The position numbers and the translations under genes are program-made. From an uncultured Phycisphaerales bacterium (GTDB taxonomy: Bacteria > Planctomycetota > Phycisphaerae > WQYP01), in the NCBI GenBank assembly GCA_903868035.1, contig CAIPTQ010000263.1, forward strand, positions 1-23,756: a DNA stretch of 23,756 nt, in the 5' to 3' direction. Below, piece by piece: positions 21,752 to 23,756 of this stretch. The notes below the pieces were generated by a model that worked only from the letters and a program-made list of their open reading frames with translations, had not been told where the DNA came from and did no database searches. Position 1 is the stretch's first letter; each line of letters opens with the position of its first letter.

Positions 21752-22690
21752 TTACGAGTACGCCTTCATGTACGCGGCGATGCCCGGGCCGATGGAGGTG
21801 TATTGGGGAACATAGTTCAGGGCGCGGGTGGTTTCCGCGATATCAGCCTGGGTGCGGTTTTGGAAGAAGGGGTAGGGGTTGTCGAAGTAGTCGGGGGGGA
21901 GGTTGGTGCCCAGTACGTCGTTGAGGGCGTTGATGACGTCGTTGAAGGAGTGGGCGATGCCGCTGCCGACATTGTAGACGGGGGCGAGCAGGGAGTGGTC
22001 GGGGGTGGTGGGATGATCGGGGTGGGGGGCGGACATGGCCAGGAGGTTGGCGGCGATGACGTCTTGGATGGAGACGAAGTCGCGTTTTTGGGTGCCGGGG
22101 GTGAAGACGCGGGGGCGTTTGCCGGCTTTCATCTGGAGGGCGAGCTGCCAGATCATGGAGGCGAACTTGCCCTTGTGGGCTTCGCCGGGACCGTAGACGT
22201 TGAAGTACCGCAGGCCGATGATGGGGAGCTTGGGGTGTTCGAGGGCCCAGAGGCGGGCGAGGCGTTCCATGGCGAGTTTGGAGTAGCCGTAGACGTTGAG
22301 CGGGCGGGGGGTGTCGGTGAGTTTGTTGGGGGCGGGGAGGTTGCCGTAGACGGCGGCGGAGGAGGCCCAGACGACGCGGGCGCCCCATTTGGCGGCCCAG
22401 CCGAGGACGTGGCGGAAGCCCTCGACGTTGTTCTGCATCATGTGGAGCTGGTCGGTGACGGTGGTGTCGGTGATGGAGGCCTGGTGGAAGATGACGTCGC
22501 AGCGGTGGCAGGGTTCGGCGAGGTCGCAGCCGGCGGCGATGACGTTGCCGTGGAAGTCGATGAGGTTGGGGAAGTCGCCGTTGGAGAAGTTGTCGAGGAC
22601 GGTGATTTCGTGGTTGGCGGGGTCGCGCTGGAGGCGGAGGGCGAGGTTGGAACCGATGAAGCCGGCGCCGCCGGTGATGAGAATGCGCAT
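21752..22690 (-). CDS. NAD-dependent sugar epimerase, HldD-like
   Basis: A 312-residue extended SDR. The Rossmann motif GGAGFIG is at residues 7-13, VLDNFSNGDF binds the nucleotide, and the active site shows S110/S111 and Y134-G-Y-S-K138. GLRYFNVYGPGEAHKGKFASMIWQ and KRDFVSIQDV are close to ADP-L-glycero-D-manno-heptose 6-epimerase (HldD/RfaD), which makes the heptose of the LPS inner core; the length also fits. Another NDP-sugar epimerase acting on galacturonate or rhamnose is possible, given the pectin enzymes on either side. GAGGAG 5 nt before the ATG supports the start. The AT-rich repeat at 22724-22744 lies in its leader. Confidence 0.85.
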   Translation of the reverse strand: MRILITGGAGFIGSNLALRLQRDPANHEITVLDNFSNGDFPNLIDFHGNVIAAGCDLAEPCHRCDVIFHQASITDTTVTDQLHMMQNNVEGFRHVLGWAAKWGARVVWASSAAVYGNLPAPNKLTDTPRPLNVYGYSKLAMERLARLWALEHPKLPIIGLRYFNVYGPGEAHKGKFASMIWQLALQMKAGKRPRVFTPGTQKRDFVSIQDVIAANLLAMSAPHPDHPTTPDHSLLAPVYNVGSGIAHSFNDVINALNDVLGTNLPPDYFDNPYPFFQNRTQADIAETTRALNYVPQYTSIGPGIAAYMKAYS

Positions 22691-22723
22691 ACGTGCTCCT
22701 CAAAATGAGAGGGTGAGAATGAT

Positions 22724-22744
22724 GAATTATGAATTATGAATGAT
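22724..22744. repeat. (GAATTAT)2-GAATGAT 7-bp repeat in the epimerase leader
   Basis: Two perfect GAATTAT units and one variant (GAATGAT) form an AT-rich island in GC-rich surroundings, ~35-55 nt before the epimerase start. It looks like another word-type repeat; promoter function cannot be excluded. Confidence 0.6.
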
Positions 22745-22787
22745 GAAATGGGAAGCGCGGCGATTGGCGAGCGCGTTAGTTGGCGGA

Positions 22788-23699
22788 TTAATTAGCGGGT
22801 TTGGTGGCAGTGGCCGGGGCGGTGGCGGGACCGGGGGCGCGGACTACTTTGGGGTCGGCGGGTTCGAGTTTTTTGCCGGCGTCGGAGAGGGTGTCGTTGA
22901 GCTTGAGGTCTTTGAGGGCGCGGATGCCCATGACGACGGATTCGGCATTGAGGAGCGCGCCGGCGGGGGTGGTGTGGGTGCCGTCGCTCATGAAGTATTT
23001 GGATGAGGCGGTCTGCTGGCCTTCCTTGTCCATGCGGGAGGAGGATATTTCGCACAAGTCGATGTAGGGGGCGTTTTCCTTGAGGGCGACATCGGAGGAC
23101 CATTTGTCAAAGGAGGTGACTTCGCCGCGGCGGATTTTGGGCGGGGTGGAGGTGTCCCAGCGGTTGTGGGGGACGGGGTTGAGCATGATGGGGGTGGCTT
23201 TTTTGGCCTGGGTGTCCTTGACGTAGACATCCATATACCAGCCGAAGGTGTGGACGGTTTCTTCCAGGCCGCCCATGGAGGCGATGCCGGTGGTGGTTTC
23301 ATCGCCGATGCCGGGGAGGTCGGGGCGGCCCTTGGAAGTGGCGGATTTGGGGTCGCCGCCGTCGTTGGTGCCGAACTGCATGAGGACGTAATCGCCGGGC
23401 TTGAGGGCGTTTTTGACTTCATCCCAGAGTTTTTCGGAGTAGTAGGAGCGCGCGGAGCGGCCGCCGCGGGCCTTGTTCTGGACGGTGATCTTGGCGGGGT
23501 CGAAGAGCTTCCCGATGGCGGCGGGCGCGCCCCAGCCGAGGGCGCCGCCGGCGGTGTTGTTGATGGTGGAGTCGCCGATGATCCAGAGTGTGGGCAGGGC
23601 GCTGGTGGCCGTTGCCGGCGCGGGGGCGGTTTGGGCGTGGGTGAGCATGGCGGCGAGGGTAAGGGTCAGGGCGGCGGCGAGCAGGGGGAGTTTGGGCAT
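22788..23699 (-). CDS. Secreted rhamnogalacturonan acetylesterase-like SGNH hydrolase (CE12)
   Basis: A 303-residue exported SGNH/GDSL hydrolase. The signal peptide (LPLLAAALTLTLAAMLTHAQ) and a TAPAPATATS linker precede the fold. Catalytic blocks: S44 in GDST (block I), the Gly of NKARGGRSARSY (block II), N112 in FGTND (block III), and D239/H242 in MSDGTHTTPAG (block V). GDST, RGGRSxRSY and DGTHxxPxGA are hallmarks of rhamnogalacturonan acetylesterases (CE12), which remove acetyl groups from pectin so that lyases or GH28 enzymes can act. A tail of ~40 residues ending PATAPATATKPAN exceeds the usual length. GAGG lies just upstream of the ATG. First gene of a same-strand trio with the epimerase and the GH28. 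Confidence 0.9.
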   Translation of the reverse strand: MPKLPLLAAALTLTLAAMLTHAQTAPAPATATSALPTLWIIGDSTINNTAGGALGWGAPAAIGKLFDPAKITVQNKARGGRSARSYYSEKLWDEVKNALKPGDYVLMQFGTNDGGDPKSATSKGRPDLPGIGDETTTGIASMGGLEETVHTFGWYMDVYVKDTQAKKATPIMLNPVPHNRWDTSTPPKIRRGEVTSFDKWSSDVALKENAPYIDLCEISSSRMDKEGQQTASSKYFMSDGTHTTPAGALLNAESVVMGIRALKDLKLNDTLSDAGKKLEPADPKVVRAPGPATAPATATKPAN

Positions 23700-23756
23700 G
23701 GGAGGCCTCGCGAAAAGGTGGTGTGGCGTCCGGGACGCGGACGGGTATGGGTGGGA
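23700..23756. other. Upstream end of the CE12-like gene
   Basis: 57 nt to the window edge. It contains the Shine-Dalgarno of the esterase (GAGG near 23707) and nothing else that I can support. Confidence 0.4.

Noticed and set aside
4552..22744. Tandem repeats as possible CRISPR arrays
   Set aside because: Units are 6-10 bp and directly adjacent, without spacers, and no cas gene is present.

Overview
The window looks like chromosomal DNA of a GC-rich bacterium, most likely a planctomycete and perhaps of the Phycisphaerae. This is an inference. It rests on zinc-ribbon membrane proteins of the CPAC...KCKCG type, Pro/Ala/Thr-rich linkers (APATAPAT) in secreted enzymes, a DUF5107/TPR protein, a secreted alpha-2-macroglobulin, pectin-active enzymes, and short word-like tandem repeats scattered in and between genes. 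No phage, transposase, integrase or CRISPR array is visible.

Layout. (1) 1-3533, minus: the N-terminal 1177 codons of a DUF5107/TPR protein that runs off the left edge. Its reading frame carries four insertion-like segments. (2) 3650-5408, plus: a LamG-fold lipoprotein, tRNA-Arg(UCG) and a short-chain dehydrogenase. (3) 5436-9080, minus: an operon-like row of three paralogous zinc-ribbon/membrane proteins followed by an SppA-type lipoprotein protease. A Fur-family regulator reads away from it (9161-9634). (4) 9656-10031: a 28-codon ORF with a strong Shine-Dalgarno, and a hairpin-rich gap. (5) 10032-12842, minus: a gingipain-like C25 protease, then LeuB. (6) 13003-19888, plus: a DNA methyltransferase with a fused C-terminal nuclease-like domain, a secreted alpha/beta-hydrolase, and a 1403-residue alpha-2-macroglobulin with a CFEQ thioester. 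(7) 20053-23699, minus: rhamnogalacturonan acetylesterase-like SGNH hydrolase, HldD-like epimerase, GH28 polygalacturonase.

Functional picture. The right end looks suited to pectin breakdown: CE12-like deacetylation, then GH28 cleavage. The alpha/beta esterase may add to this. The centre-left suggests envelope protein quality control (SppA plus zinc-ribbon membrane proteins). The macroglobulin would trap foreign proteases outside the cytoplasm.

Most notable points: one gene carrying several unrelated repeat-like insertions in frame; at least four more tandem-repeat families between genes, two of which begin at a stop codon; a solitary methyltransferase-nuclease fusion with a probable leaderless promoter; the 28-aa membrane peptide; conserved blocks repeated between the zinc-ribbon paralogues; and abrupt GC-skew switches inside genes, clearest in the macroglobulin. 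All family assignments come from reading motifs by eye; no database search was run.
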